Shown in pieces: positions 7,974 to 15,627 of a stretch of 64,000 bases of DNA. The notes beneath the pieces are model-generated. The model did not search any database. It saw only the letters and a list, made by a program, of their open reading frames with translations, and was not told where the DNA came from. Both the position numbers and the translations under genes were made by a program. Source of the stretch: Paenibacillus shirakamiensis (GTDB lineage: Bacteria; Bacillota; Bacilli; Paenibacillales; Paenibacillaceae); contig NZ_JAGGLD010000003.1 of NCBI RefSeq assembly GCF_017874255.1, forward strand, positions 248,001 to 312,000, given 5' to 3'. Position 1 is the first letter of the stretch, and every line of letters begins with the position of its first letter.

Positions 7974-8594
7974 TTAGAATAATTGCTGCTGTTGTACAAA
8001 TAAATTACGCATAAAGCTTTTGCGATGCATAGGTGTTGCTCCAAACGTAAGAATCTGCTCTCGGTGCATTCGAGTTGCATATCCTTTATGTACAGCAATT
8101 CCATATTCCGGATATTTGGCTTCCCATTCTCCTTCACATAAGCGATCTCTCGTTACTTTTGCGACAATCGACGCTGCAGCAATAGACTGACTTCTGGCAT
8201 CTCCTTTAATTATAGCAAGCTGAGGGATTTCAGAATCAACTTGTTCGGCATCAACCAGCAAAAAGTCAGGCTGAAAGGGTAACTGTGCCAAAGCAAATTT
8301 CATAGCGAGTCTAGAGGCTTGTCTTATATTCACTTGATCAATTACGGTCGAATCCGCGAACCCGACACCTACCGCAAGAGCATGTTCCATAATGATATCA
8401 AATAATTCATTCCGCTTTTTAGCCGAGAGCTTTTTAGAATCATTCACCCCTTCTAGCACTAACCCTTGGGGTAATAATACGGCTGCGGCGACCACATCTC
8501 CAAACAGGCAACCGCGACCTACTTCATCAATACCTGCAATATGGACATAATTCTTTTGCCAATACTGCGATTCAAACTCTAACATATCGTTCAT
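7974..8594 (-). CDS. rnhB: ribonuclease HII
   Basis: 206 residues. The DEVGRG signature is at residues 23-28 with D23/E24 as metal ligands, a further acidic LLVDAEQVD segment, then the family hallmark SIAAASIVAKVTRDR. It removes RNA from RNA/DNA hybrids and starts the repair of misincorporated ribonucleotides. After DEVGRG the residues are CLFGDVV rather than the usual PLAGPVV. The ATG overlaps the stop of the deacetylase gene (ATGA), so it is expressed with it. Confidence 0.93.
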   Translation of the reverse strand: MNDMLEFESQYWQKNYVHIAGIDEVGRGCLFGDVVAAAVLLPQGLVLEGVNDSKKLSAKKRNELFDIIMEHALAVGVGFADSTVIDQVNIRQASRLAMKFALAQLPFQPDFLLVDAEQVDSEIPQLAIIKGDARSQSIAAASIVAKVTRDRLCEGEWEAKYPEYGIAVHKGYATRMHREQILTFGATPMHRKSFMRNLFVQQQQLF

Positions 8595-9799
8595 GCTGCA
8601 TCTGCTCCATTCTTCCGTTCGAACGAATCACTTTTCCCCTTAAGCCTGATGACTATATCATCCTTCCCAGAGGGATGCTCATGCTTCTGATATCGATCCG
8701 GCTGCTTAGGCAGTATTTTAAGGAATGTCCCTACTGGACCTTCATTCATTAAGTCAAAGGGACTTCTTGTCTTTTTCACTTTAGGTTCAGGCACGCCATT
8801 CTTCATTAATTGAATTAGAGCATCTGGATTATTTTTATCTCCGCCCGCGTTCACACGGAATCCATTGAGTTGGCCTTTTTTATTGATACCCGGCTTAACT
8901 GTGAATGTAATCTGTATCCCTAACTCCTTACATACATCCAAAGTCGTTTTGGAAAAGGAACCGTAAGGGAATGCCAACACATCCATATCATTGCCTAATT
9001 TTTCTTTGATTAGCGTTTGAGCTTGACTCAGATCTTTTTTCACTCGAGCTTTAAATTCGTCTATTGTTTCTTTGCGCTTCAATTGATCTAAATAAATAGG
9101 CCCTTGAAGTGTAGGTCGCTTGACACTATGCGATGCATTGACTGGAACAATGACGTGGGAATCGAAGGTATGATTATAGAAGTCAATGCCGTTCTTGTGC
9201 ATGTCTGCGATTTGTTCCCAGCTCACTTTAGGAATACCAGGGTGTTTCGGATTAGATACGGTGTTAGCGATGAGGAACATGGTAGCAGGTATATTATTTT
9301 CTTTTAGAATTGGATATGCATATTGATAAAAAGATTCGTATCCATCATCAAACGTCATTAAGACTGCGTTATCGGGTACAGGAGTACCTTTCAAGATGAA
9401 ATCCGTATACTGCTTCATCGTAATATATTTAAATCCATAAGCTTTCATCAGTGCTAGCTGACGTTTGAATTTAGATGATAGCACCGTTCCTGAGTCAATT
9501 TGCTCTGGAGTTACTTCATGGTACATAAGAACAATGACTTTATTACGATAATAGGACTTATAAGGAACTGTTTTCACAGGAAGCAGCGCTGTATCCGTCG
9601 TAGGAATGTTCACTGCATCCGAATCCGCTTTCGGCTTGTTTAAGCTAACATTGATCTGGTTCACAACACTAACAGGAGTGACATTATTCAGCTTCCTGCC
9701 TGAAGTTCCATGGGTCCAGAACTGACTAGCAACCAGTATCACAACTAGGCCAACTATAGCTATAGATAACCACTTCATTTTTTTCCACATACGCTGCAT
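8591..9799 (-). CDS. membrane-anchored polysaccharide deacetylase (NodB domain)
   Basis: About 402 residues. An N-terminal hydrophobic anchor (about 11-27) is followed by a NodB-type domain: VLMYHEV, MTFDDGYESF with the metal-binding Asp, the NHTFDSH histidine motif, LAFPYGSFSKTTLD and an ITFTVKPGIN end motif. The C-terminal 60 residues are basic and likely disordered. Predicted to deacetylate a cell-wall or capsule N-acetyl sugar outside the membrane. The start is unsure: AAAGGA is only two bases from the first ATG and better spaced for the ATG at codon 4. Confidence 0.85.
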   Translation of the reverse strand: MQRMWKKMKWLSIAIVGLVVILVASQFWTHGTSGRKLNNVTPVSVVNQINVSLNKPKADSDAVNIPTTDTALLPVKTVPYKSYYRNKVIVLMYHEVTPEQIDSGTVLSSKFKRQLALMKAYGFKYITMKQYTDFILKGTPVPDNAVLMTFDDGYESFYQYAYPILKENNIPATMFLIANTVSNPKHPGIPKVSWEQIADMHKNGIDFYNHTFDSHVIVPVNASHSVKRPTLQGPIYLDQLKRKETIDEFKARVKKDLSQAQTLIKEKLGNDMDVLAFPYGSFSKTTLDVCKELGIQITFTVKPGINKKGQLNGFRVNAGGDKNNPDALIQLMKNGVPEPKVKKTRSPFDLMNEGPVGTFLKILPKQPDRYQKHEHPSGKDDIVIRLKGKSDSFERKNGADAA

Positions 9800-10002
9800 A
9801 TTCCTTTCCGAACCTACTCTCTTTTTACCTTAAATTAGAGTAACATATCCAGTCTTAGGCAACACTTCTTTTTTGTAACTTATTTATCGGTGTAGATGAC
9901 AAAAAAATAAACACTGGATATATTCCTTCATCCTATTAACGATTGCTTACCCTGAAAAGTTGCGAATTATATTGGAAAAAACTTACTCACATAACAAAAA
10001 AA

Positions 10003-10023
10003 GCACCAGCCCATGGCTGATGC
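10003..10023 (-). terminator. terminator after rbgA
   Basis: GCATCAGCC (minus) pairs with GGCTGGTGC around a three-base loop and is followed by TTTTTTT, directly after the rbgA stop at 10031. Confidence 0.85.
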
Positions 10024-10030
10024 CCCCTGA

Positions 10031-10894
10031 TTAATAAGGAGATTCCATCGAGAATCCACCTAATTTACCTGCTCTAAGTTCTCTAAGCATCATACCTGAC
10101 GCCTTAGCTAAATCAACTTTACCTCCGCTTACAATACATCCTCGCTTGCGACCGATGGCTTCCATAACTGCTACGACTTGGTCAGGATCTTCGGGATCTA
10201 GAGGTTTCTCTTGTAAGTCGAATCTTTCCTGAAGTTTAGGCCAATAATAACGGGATAAATATTGAATAGCAAAGAATGCGATATCTTCAACATTTAAAAT
10301 CTCTTCTTTAATAGCGCCTGTAACTGCCAAGCGATAACCTACGTTCTGGTCTTCAAACTTAGGCCATAGAATACCTGGCGTATCTAAGAGTTCCATATCT
10401 GTACCCACTTTAATCCACTGCTGCCCTTTAGTTACACCAGGACGATCTCCAGTCAGAGCAATGCTGCGACCCGCTAATTTGTTAATCAGCGTGGATTTAC
10501 CCACATTCGGAATCCCTACAATTAAGGCCCGAACAGGACGAGGACGAATCCCCTTTGCAATTTGTCGATCAATCTTTTCCTTTAACAGCTCTCTAGCTTT
10601 TACCGAAATATCCTTAACTCCATGACCCGTTGTGGCATCTGCCATTAATACAGCATGTCCCTCTTTTTTGAAATAGTCCATCCATTCTTTTGTAACCGCA
10701 GGATCTGCAAGATCGGATTTATTCAATACGATTAGACGGGGTTTATTGAGTAGAATCTCATCAATCATCGGATTACGGCTTGATAAAGGAAGACGGGCAT
10801 CCAAAAGCTCAATCGCAACGTCGATTAATTTCAGCTTATCCTGGATCTGCCTGCGCGCCCGAGTCATATGTCCCGGGAACCATTGAATTGTCAT
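10031..10894 (-). CDS. rbgA: ribosome biogenesis GTPase RbgA/YlqF
   Basis: 287 residues with a circularly permuted GTPase order: NKSD (58-61) comes before GIPNVGKST (127-135) and DTPG (171-174). The N-terminal [11 protein letters not shown] is diagnostic of YlqF/RbgA. In Bacillus this GTPase is essential for late 50S assembly. Its neighbours here, lepB and rplS upstream and rnhB downstream, fit the conserved locus. Confidence 0.96.
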   Translation of the reverse strand: MTIQWFPGHMTRARRQIQDKLKLIDVAIELLDARLPLSSRNPMIDEILLNKPRLIVLNKSDLADPAVTKEWMDYFKKEGHAVLMADATTGHGVKDISVKARELLKEKIDRQIAKGIRPRPVRALIVGIPNVGKSTLINKLAGRSIALTGDRPGVTKGQQWIKVGTDMELLDTPGILWPKFEDQNVGYRLAVTGAIKEEILNVEDIAFFAIQYLSRYYWPKLQERFDLQEKPLDPEDPDQVVAVMEAIGRKRGCIVSGGKVDLAKASGMMLRELRAGKLGGFSMESPY

Positions 10895-10928
10895 CGTCTT
10901 CTCACCTCATGTACTTCCTGAATAATAC

Positions 10929-10968
10929 AGAACGAACTAAAGTCTGCACAGAGCCCTTAGTCCGTTCT
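10929..10968 (-). other. hairpin between lepB and rbgA
   Basis: AGAACGGACTAA pairs with TTAGTTCGTTCT over 12 bp on the minus strand without a clear U run. It could be a weak terminator or an RNA processing/stability element for the rbgA message. Confidence 0.4.
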
Positions 10969-10981
10969 TATTATACTAGTA

Positions 10982-11596
10982 TTAGTGTTTTATAAAATGG
11001 ATATCCTTCATCGGCCAGAAAATCAGATCTGCACGACCTTTAATATCAGAGAAATCAACATAACCGATTCTACGGCTATCTGTACTATTCGAGCGATTGT
11101 CTCCAAGAACAAAGACATGACCTGCTGGAACTTTTTCTTCGGTCACTTCATCATTTGGAAAATCAGCTTCTACATTGTACAGTTGATTATTTTTATGCTT
11201 TTCATCTAACGCAGATTGAATATACGTCTCATTTACTACTTTACCATTCACAGTAACCGTATCCCCTTCAACCTTGACGGTATCACCCGGTACACCTATA
11301 ACCCGTTTGATGAAATCACGATTTTCTGCTGGAACGTGGAACACAATGACTTCACCATATTTAGGCTGTCTGAAATCGTAAAGTACCTTATTCACAATGA
11401 TACGCTCACCTGTATGGAAATTAGGCTGCATGGACGGCCCATCCACGATAAATGGTGCAAATAGGAGCCAACGAATAAGGACTACAAGGACTACAGCAAT
11501 CAGGATGGCTTTGAGCCATTCCATAGCTTCGTTCTTACTCTTGCGGGGGGATTCCGGAAGCTGTTCCGGCTGCTCTGACTGATATTGCTGATCCAT
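10982..11596 (-). CDS. lepB: type I signal peptidase
   Basis: 204 residues from the ATG at 11596, chosen because AAAGGAC lies upstream and because a longer frame would run through the rplS terminator. One transmembrane helix (about 28-46) is followed by VDGPSMQPNF with nucleophile S55, the FIKRVIGVPGD motif with general base K97, and the GDNRSNSTDSR box. It cleaves signal peptides of secreted proteins outside the membrane. It lies between rplS and rbgA. Confidence 0.95.
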   Translation of the reverse strand: MDQQYQSEQPEQLPESPRKSKNEAMEWLKAILIAVVLVVLIRWLLFAPFIVDGPSMQPNFHTGERIIVNKVLYDFRQPKYGEVIVFHVPAENRDFIKRVIGVPGDTVKVEGDTVTVNGKVVNETYIQSALDEKHKNNQLYNVEADFPNDEVTEEKVPAGHVFVLGDNRSNSTDSRRIGYVDFSDIKGRADLIFWPMKDIHFIKH

Positions 11597-11658
11597 GGAC
11601 CGCCGTCCTTTCTTTGTATATACGTATAGAACTCGTAAGCCTGTTTTATAAAAAACGA

Positions 11659-11683
11659 AAGGGGCTTGAAGATCAAGCCCCTT
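11659..11683 (-). terminator. rplS terminator
   Basis: A perfect 11-bp stem (AAGGGGCTTGA with its complement) and three-base loop, followed on the minus strand by TCGTTTTTT, 16 bases after the rplS stop. Confidence 0.9.
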
Positions 11684-11699
11684 AATCGTAATCCTAAGA

Positions 11700-12044
11700 T
11701 TAACGACGTACTTCTTTAATTCTAGCTGCTTTACCACGAAGTTCGCGTAGGTAGTACAGTTTAGCACGACGCACTTTACCACGACGAGCTACTTCGATTT
11801 TATCGAGTTTCGGAGAATGGAGTGGGAATGTTCTTTCCACACCGATACCATTAGAAATTTTACGAACTGTAAAAGTTTCACTGATTCCACCGCCACGACG
11901 CTTAATTACAACACCTTCAAACAATTGGACACGCTCACGAGTACCCTCAATAACCTTAACGTGCACTTTTAAAGTGTCGCCCGGGCGGAAACTCGGAATA
12001 TCCTTGCGAAGTTGTTCCTGCGTAATCGCTTGTACGATATTCAT
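11700..12044 (-). CDS. rplS: 50S ribosomal protein L19
   Basis: 114 residues, full length. Typical landmarks are [54 protein letters not shown] and the basic [21 protein letters not shown] end. L19 sits at the 30S/50S interface. In most Firmicutes it follows trmD directly; here about 1.6 kb of other genes separate them and rplS has its own promoter and leader. Confidence 0.98.
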   Translation of the reverse strand: MNIVQAITQEQLRKDIPSFRPGDTLKVHVKVIEGTRERVQLFEGVVIKRRGGGISETFTVRKISNGIGVERTFPLHSPKLDKIEVARRGKVRRAKLYYLRELRGKAARIKEVRR

Positions 12045-12139
12045 ATATGTCTTCCTCCTTCCACTCAGGTGTTCTTACATCTTCCGAAGAACCTCGTGTT
12101 CTTCATCATTATCTGTAGAGGACCACCGATTTCACAACA
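12045..12139 (-). promoter_or_regulatory. rplS 5' leader with hairpin (L19-leader-like)
   Basis: The leader between the promoter and rplS contains a GAAGAAC/GTTCTTC hairpin with loop ACGAG and ends in GGAAGGAGGAAGAC before the ATG. Bacillus species have an autoregulatory L19 leader at this position; this may be the same element, but I matched no consensus rigorously. Confidence 0.4.
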
Positions 12140-12145
12140 CATTGA

Positions 12146-12174
12146 ATTGTACCATATCCTATTAATCAAATCAA
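12146..12174 (-). promoter_or_regulatory. promoter of rplS
   Basis: On the minus strand TTGATT (12174-12169), a 17-base spacer and TACAAT (12151-12146) preceded by TGG, an extended -10. It explains expression of rplS apart from trmD. Confidence 0.75.
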
Positions 12175-12276
12175 TGCTTAATCTGTTTTATTTACTTTTT
12201 ACATTCCTATTGATTTTGATGTAAAATTTATAATTAATACGCTGCTATATAATCCCTCATGAAAGTAGGAATACCT

Positions 12277-12741
12277 TTGTCTAATCATGAAATCTCTCCA
12301 TTAGTTGAAGCCTTACAGCTCTCTCCGCACCAAGAAGGTGGATGGTACAAAGAGCTATGGAAATCCTCCTTTGACATTCCACATGAACTGTTGGACAGCT
12401 CCTATTCAGGTCCTCGTCCTGCCGCAACGTCTATCTATTTTTTGCTACACCCTCACGAATTCTCCGAATGGCATACCGTCCTTTCTGATGAGATTTGGTT
12501 CTGGCATTCCGGGAGCCCACTCTTGCTAACCCTTGGTGGGGATGGAGATCAGCCAGGAGACAAGGAAGAAATCATTCTTGGTCCCGATATATTGCAAGGA
12601 CAACGTCCTCAGGCGCTTGTTCCTGCTAAGGTATGGCAGACAGCACGCCCGCTTGGTAACGAGCCTGTGTTTGTCTCCTGTGTGGTGTCCCCGGGCTTCC
12701 ACTATGATGATTTCCGTCTCATAGATAAATCACAGAAATAA
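12277..12741 (+). CDS. cupin family protein (DUF985/cupin_5)
   Basis: About 154 residues from TTG at 12277. That codon has AGGA six bases upstream, while the ATG at 12259 has no Shine-Dalgarno and lies at the likely transcription start of a TATAAT at 12248. Cupin_5 landmarks are HQEGGWYKELW, ATSIYFLLHPHEFSEWH, DEIWFWHSGSPLLL, ILGPDILQGQRPQALVPAKVWQTA and a final SCVVSPGFHYDDF. Members have a double-stranded beta-helix; substrate unknown. It is the only plus-strand gene inside the minus-strand ribosomal block. Confidence 0.85.
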   Translation: MSNHEISPLVEALQLSPHQEGGWYKELWKSSFDIPHELLDSSYSGPRPAATSIYFLLHPHEFSEWHTVLSDEIWFWHSGSPLLLTLGGDGDQPGDKEEIILGPDILQGQRPQALVPAKVWQTARPLGNEPVFVSCVVSPGFHYDDFRLIDKSQK

Positions 12742-12764
12742 TCAACGGCTCATAATAACAAATA

Positions 12765-12809
12765 AACCCCTAGACCATATCGGTAATGTTCACCGTAGGT
12801 CTAGGGGTT
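12765..12809. terminator. shared terminator between cupin gene and small peptide genes
   Basis: AACCCCTAGACC (12765-12776) pairs with GGTCTAGGGGTT (12798-12809) over 12 bp, with an inner CGGT/ACCG stem. The minus side continues TATTTGTTATT. It ends both convergent units. Confidence 0.75.
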
Positions 12810-12837
12810 CATTGTATTGTCTATAGTCAGGTCTTCT

Positions 12838-12906
12838 TTACTCATTCGCCAAAGTGTCCATGATTTGTTCAGTCTCGGCTTGAAGCAATTCTGGAATCTC
12901 GTACAT
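12838..12906 (-). CDS. 22-residue peptide ORF
   Basis: An ATG at 12906 behind a near-ideal GAGGAGGAGTG opens a 22-codon frame (MYEIPELLQAETEQ...), ending in TLANE and TAA. The peptide is acidic (five Glu, one Asp, no Lys or Arg) and probably helical. It lies downstream of a 44-codon ORF and upstream of a 12-bp stem terminator. It could be a signalling or regulatory peptide, or a leader-like peptide; I do not recognise it. Confidence 0.5.
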   Translation of the reverse strand: MYEIPELLQAETEQIMDTLANE

Positions 12907-12952
12907 GGGTCACTCCTCCTCTCTTTTGCCTATTAATTTATTTACTAGCAGA

Positions 12953-13087
12953 TTATTTACGATTTGCATAATAAGCAATGATATCATCTACCGTACTAAA
13001 AGCTGGTTTTTTCTCGGAATCCATCGAATCTTGTACATCCATATATAGGTCGGTTACTGGAATATCGGTTTGAATTTCTGGTGTCAT
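12953..13087 (-). CDS. 44-residue ORF of unknown function
   Basis: Starts at ATG 13087 behind AGAGGA (12-base spacing). The frame is open to an earlier ATG at 13150, but that precedes the predicted transcription start. The peptide (MTPEIQTDIPVTDLYMDVQD...) is acidic at first and ends FSTVDDIIAYYANRK. It has no cysteine and no signal peptide. It shares one transcription unit with the 22-residue peptide ORF. Family unknown. Confidence 0.5.
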   Translation of the reverse strand: MTPEIQTDIPVTDLYMDVQDSMDSEKKPAFSTVDDIIAYYANRK

Positions 13088-13137
13088 TATCTGTTCATTT
13101 CCTCTCATGCGTTGTGCTTTGTTAGCGGTTCTATTCT

Positions 13138-13166
13138 TTATTACCCACATGAGATGTTTCTTGTAA
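13138..13166 (-). promoter_or_regulatory. promoter of the small peptide unit
   Basis: Minus strand TTACAA (13166-13161), exactly 17 bases, then TAATAA (13143-13138). It lies downstream of the terminator of the DUF1232 gene, so the two peptide ORFs form an independent unit. Confidence 0.55.
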
Positions 13167-13204
13167 CAGCTGTAGCCAAAAAAAAAATTAAAAAAAGAAA
13201 AAAA

Positions 13205-13237
13205 CCTGCTTACGATGCGTAAGACGCATCAAGCAGG
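13205..13237 (-). terminator. terminator after the DUF1232 gene
   Basis: CCTGCTT/AAGCAGG and GATGCGT/ACGCATC stems separated by a GT bulge, followed on the minus strand by TTTTTTTCTTTTTTT. It begins at the stop codon of the gene ending at 13239. Confidence 0.9.
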
Positions 13238-13238
13238 C

Positions 13239-13607
13239 TCATTCCAGATCTAATGTTTTTTCCTTTTCAAAAAAGGCTTTTGCTTTTGCTTTATGTTCAT
13301 CAGTGACGTGATTCCCTACTACTTTAAGGGCGGTGATTATTACACCGGCATCATCCGTAAAACCGAGGCCAGCCAAGGCATCAGGAATGGCATCGAGTGG
13401 AGAGATAAAATAAGCCAGCGCAGCAAACGCTACACCTTTTACATATAAGGGCGTCTTGCTATCCACGGCGCAATAATATAATGCCACAGTATCCTTAACA
13501 AAGGGGACCTTACCCGCCGCTCCCTTAAGCTTATCGAAAAAATTACGTTTTACCTTTTCCTCTTGTTTCGGATCATAGGTTACGGATTTTAGATGAATGG
13601 GCTTCAT
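13239..13607 (-). CDS. YkvA/DUF1232 family membrane-associated protein
   Basis: 122 residues. DUF1232 core VALYYCAVDSKTPLYVKGVAFAALAYFISPLDAIPDALAGLGFTDDAGVI, with the invariant YFISPLDxIPD motif near residues 67-77. Function unknown; predicted membrane associated. Preceded by AAAGGGGGAG and located after trmD with a 27-base gap, so probably co-transcribed with rimM-trmD. Confidence 0.88.
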   Translation of the reverse strand: MKPIHLKSVTYDPKQEEKVKRNFFDKLKGAAGKVPFVKDTVALYYCAVDSKTPLYVKGVAFAALAYFISPLDAIPDALAGLGFTDDAGVIITALKVVGNHVTDEHKAKAKAFFEKEKTLDLE

Positions 13608-13634
13608 CTTTTCTCCCCCTTTCAGGTCATCCTC

Positions 13635-14444
13635 TTAATGATCAGTTCCACGATCTTCTTCTCGGCGTATTTCATCCAGCCATCTCATATCTTTAGAGGT
13701 TAATTCTATTTGGTCCAGCATGTCGGGTCTACGTTTCCATGTTCTCCGCAGCGCTTCTTTGCGTCTCCATGCCGCTACATTCGCATGATGTCCACTTAAC
13801 AACATATCCGGCACCTTATGTCCTCTAAACTCAGCAGGTCTCGTATAATGAGGATACTCTAGAAGTCCCGTACTAAAGGAATCCGTCATCGCACTTGTGG
13901 CATTCCCCAGAACACCAGGCAATAAACGCACTACACTGTCGATTACCGTCATCGCCGGGATCTCTCCACCCGTGAGTACATAATCACCAATAGATAATTC
14001 GTCCGTGACCAAGTGTTCACGAATGCGTTCATCATAACCTTCGTAATGTCCACATATGAAGATCAGATGATCTTCCTGAGCAAGTTCCTCGGCCTTCTTT
14101 TGTGTAAATGTCTCCCCTTGGGGACACATGAGAATAATTCTAGCTGGTTGATGTACATGTGCAGCTTCGTCTTTGATCTCTGAACTATGAGATTCACTTG
14201 CATCCATGTCAGATGTACTGAGTATACTTTCCACAGCATTAAATATCGGCTCCGGCTTGAGGACCATCCCCCCACCACCGCCATAAGGCGTATCATCTAC
14301 CATACTATGCTTGTTATCCGCGTAATCTCGAAAGTTCGTTGCTTTCAGGGTCACAATACCTTTGTTCTGAGCTTTGCCCAAAATACTAGTACCGAACACG
14401 CCTTCAAACATCTCCGGGAAAATGGTCAGGACGTCCACGCGCAT
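13635..14444 (-). CDS. trmD: tRNA (guanine-37-N1)-methyltransferase
   Basis: 269 residues, about 25 longer than usual. SPOUT landmarks are [32 protein letters not shown], the SAM-binding knot [12 protein letters not shown]...[17 protein letters not shown] and LLPGVLG, and the C-terminal [25 protein letters not shown]. The extra length is a Ser/Asp/Glu/His-rich loop at about residues 76-102. It methylates G37 of tRNAs to prevent frameshifting. The start overlaps the rimM stop, so both are coupled. Confidence 0.97.
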   Translation of the reverse strand: MRVDVLTIFPEMFEGVFGTSILGKAQNKGIVTLKATNFRDYADNKHSMVDDTPYGGGGGMVLKPEPIFNAVESILSTSDMDASESHSSEIKDEAAHVHQPARIILMCPQGETFTQKKAEELAQEDHLIFICGHYEGYDERIREHLVTDELSIGDYVLTGGEIPAMTVIDSVVRLLPGVLGNATSAMTDSFSTGLLEYPHYTRPAEFRGHKVPDMLLSGHHANVAAWRRKEALRRTWKRRPDMLDQIELTSKDMRWLDEIRREEDRGTDH

Positions 14445-14962
14445 TACAGTAGCCCCTCCATGATATGAACCTTAATTAGCTTTTCTTTCACATCGACATC
14501 CAAGATCACATCATCAATTACAGGCAGCAGAATTTCTTTACGCATAGGAGTCTTCACTACCCATACATCATTCGCTCCAGGACGTAGAATTTCTGATATA
14601 ACACCCAAGTCTTCTCCTTCGTCCGTTAGCACCTTGCAACCAATAATCTCATGATAAAAATATTCATTCTCCGGGAGTTCAATCGTCTCATCTTTCGGAA
14701 CTTTCAAATCCCAACCTTTATATTTCTCCACTTCATTAATGTTCCCAAATTGTTTGAATTTTACGATATATGTTGTTTTGGAAGCACGTGCTTTTTCGAT
14801 GACCGCCTTAATCTGTTGGCCTGTCTCAACATGAACTAGAATGAGCTCTTTATTTGAAGCAAACCGAATCTCAGGAAAGTCCGTACTGGACAATACTTTC
14901 AGTTCTCCCTTAATGCCATGTGTATTCACAATTTTCCCAATGGTAAGTAAAGATTCAGACAT
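14444..14962 (-). CDS. rimM: 16S rRNA processing protein RimM
   Basis: 172 residues: an N-terminal RimM barrel beginning [18 protein letters not shown] and a C-terminal PRC barrel ([35 protein letters not shown] ending in [20 protein letters not shown]). It assists 30S head assembly by binding S19. AGGAGGA precedes ATG. It overlaps trmD. The ylqD gene found between khpA and rimM in Bacillus is absent here. Confidence 0.97.
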   Translation of the reverse strand: MSESLLTIGKIVNTHGIKGELKVLSSTDFPEIRFASNKELILVHVETGQQIKAVIEKARASKTTYIVKFKQFGNINEVEKYKGWDLKVPKDETIELPENEYFYHEIIGCKVLTDEGEDLGVISEILRPGANDVWVVKTPMRKEILLPVIDDVILDVDVKEKLIKVHIMEGLL

Positions 14963-15012
14963 AGTATCCTCCTGAAAATGTAATAAGAATTAGTGTTAAG
15001 CATGTACGAAAA

Positions 15013-15039
15013 AGGGTTAGGAAATGCATTCCTAACCCT
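15013..15039 (-). terminator. terminator between khpA and rimM
   Basis: An 11-bp stem AGGGTTAGGAA/TTCCTAACCCT followed by TTTTTCG on the minus strand, shortly after the khpA stop. It probably reduces read-through into rimM-trmD. Confidence 0.8.
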
Positions 15040-15052
15040 CTTTCGTATATAG

Positions 15053-15283
15053 TTAAGACATAATGTCCACGGTTACCCGCTTGTCATGCTTGACTGCTGC
15101 TGATGTGACAACCGTGCGAAGCGCTTTGGCGATTCGCCCTTGTTTGCCGATGACTTTTCCTACATCCTCGGGATGCACAGATAATTCATAGATAATCAAA
15201 TGCTCTTTCTCCACCACGTTCACACGCACATCTTCCGGATGATCAACTAAAGCCTTCGCAATAACGCCGACTAATTGTTCCAT
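15053..15283 (-). CDS. khpA: KH-domain RNA-binding protein KhpA
   Basis: 76 residues from the ATG at 15283, which has GGAGGG seven bases upstream; the frame extends eight codons further to an ATG overlapping the rpsP stop, but without a good ribosome site. The single KH fold has the GKQG loop (VGKVIGKQGRIAKALRTVV). KhpA pairs with KhpB in Firmicutes and affects cell elongation and RNA binding. Located after rpsP as in Bacillus ylqC. Confidence 0.93.
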   Translation of the reverse strand: MEQLVGVIAKALVDHPEDVRVNVVEKEHLIIYELSVHPEDVGKVIGKQGRIAKALRTVVTSAAVKHDKRVTVDIMS

Positions 15284-15306
15284 AAGAGGACCCTCCGCAT
15301 CAGCCA

Positions 15307-15579
15307 TTATTTCTGGTTCTTAAGATCATGGAACTTTTTAAGAACGCCAGCTTTGCTAAGCAAATTACGGACCGTATCAGATGCTTGCGCACCTTCTTGG
15401 AGCCATTGCAGTGCTTTATCTTCATTGATGTTAACTACTGCCGGTTCTGCAACCGGGTTGTAGTAACCAATTTCCTCGATAAAACGGCCGTCACGCGGGG
15501 AACGGGAATCCGATACCACGATACGGTAGAATGGTGCTTTATGAGCACCCATGCGTTTCAAACGAATACGAACTGCCAC
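15307..15579 (-). CDS. rpsP: 30S ribosomal protein S16
   Basis: 90 residues starting at GTG 15579 ([21 protein letters not shown]), nine bases downstream of AAGGAGGTG; an upstream in-frame ATG only encodes this Shine-Dalgarno region. Full-length S16 with the [20 protein letters not shown] signature. Binds 16S rRNA early in 30S assembly. Follows ffh closely. Confidence 0.97.
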   Translation of the reverse strand: MAVRIRLKRMGAHKAPFYRIVVSDSRSPRDGRFIEEIGYYNPVAEPAVVNINEDKALQWLQEGAQASDTVRNLLSKAGVLKKFHDLKNQK

Positions 15580-15627
15580 GAAATTCACCTCCTTAAATAG
15601 AATCAACTTCCACTATTCCTACAGAAC

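Noticed and set aside
11597..11782. 62-codon N-terminal extension of signal peptidase I
   Set aside because: It would pass through the rplS terminator and part of rplS; ATG 11596 has a good ribosome site and gives the normal length.
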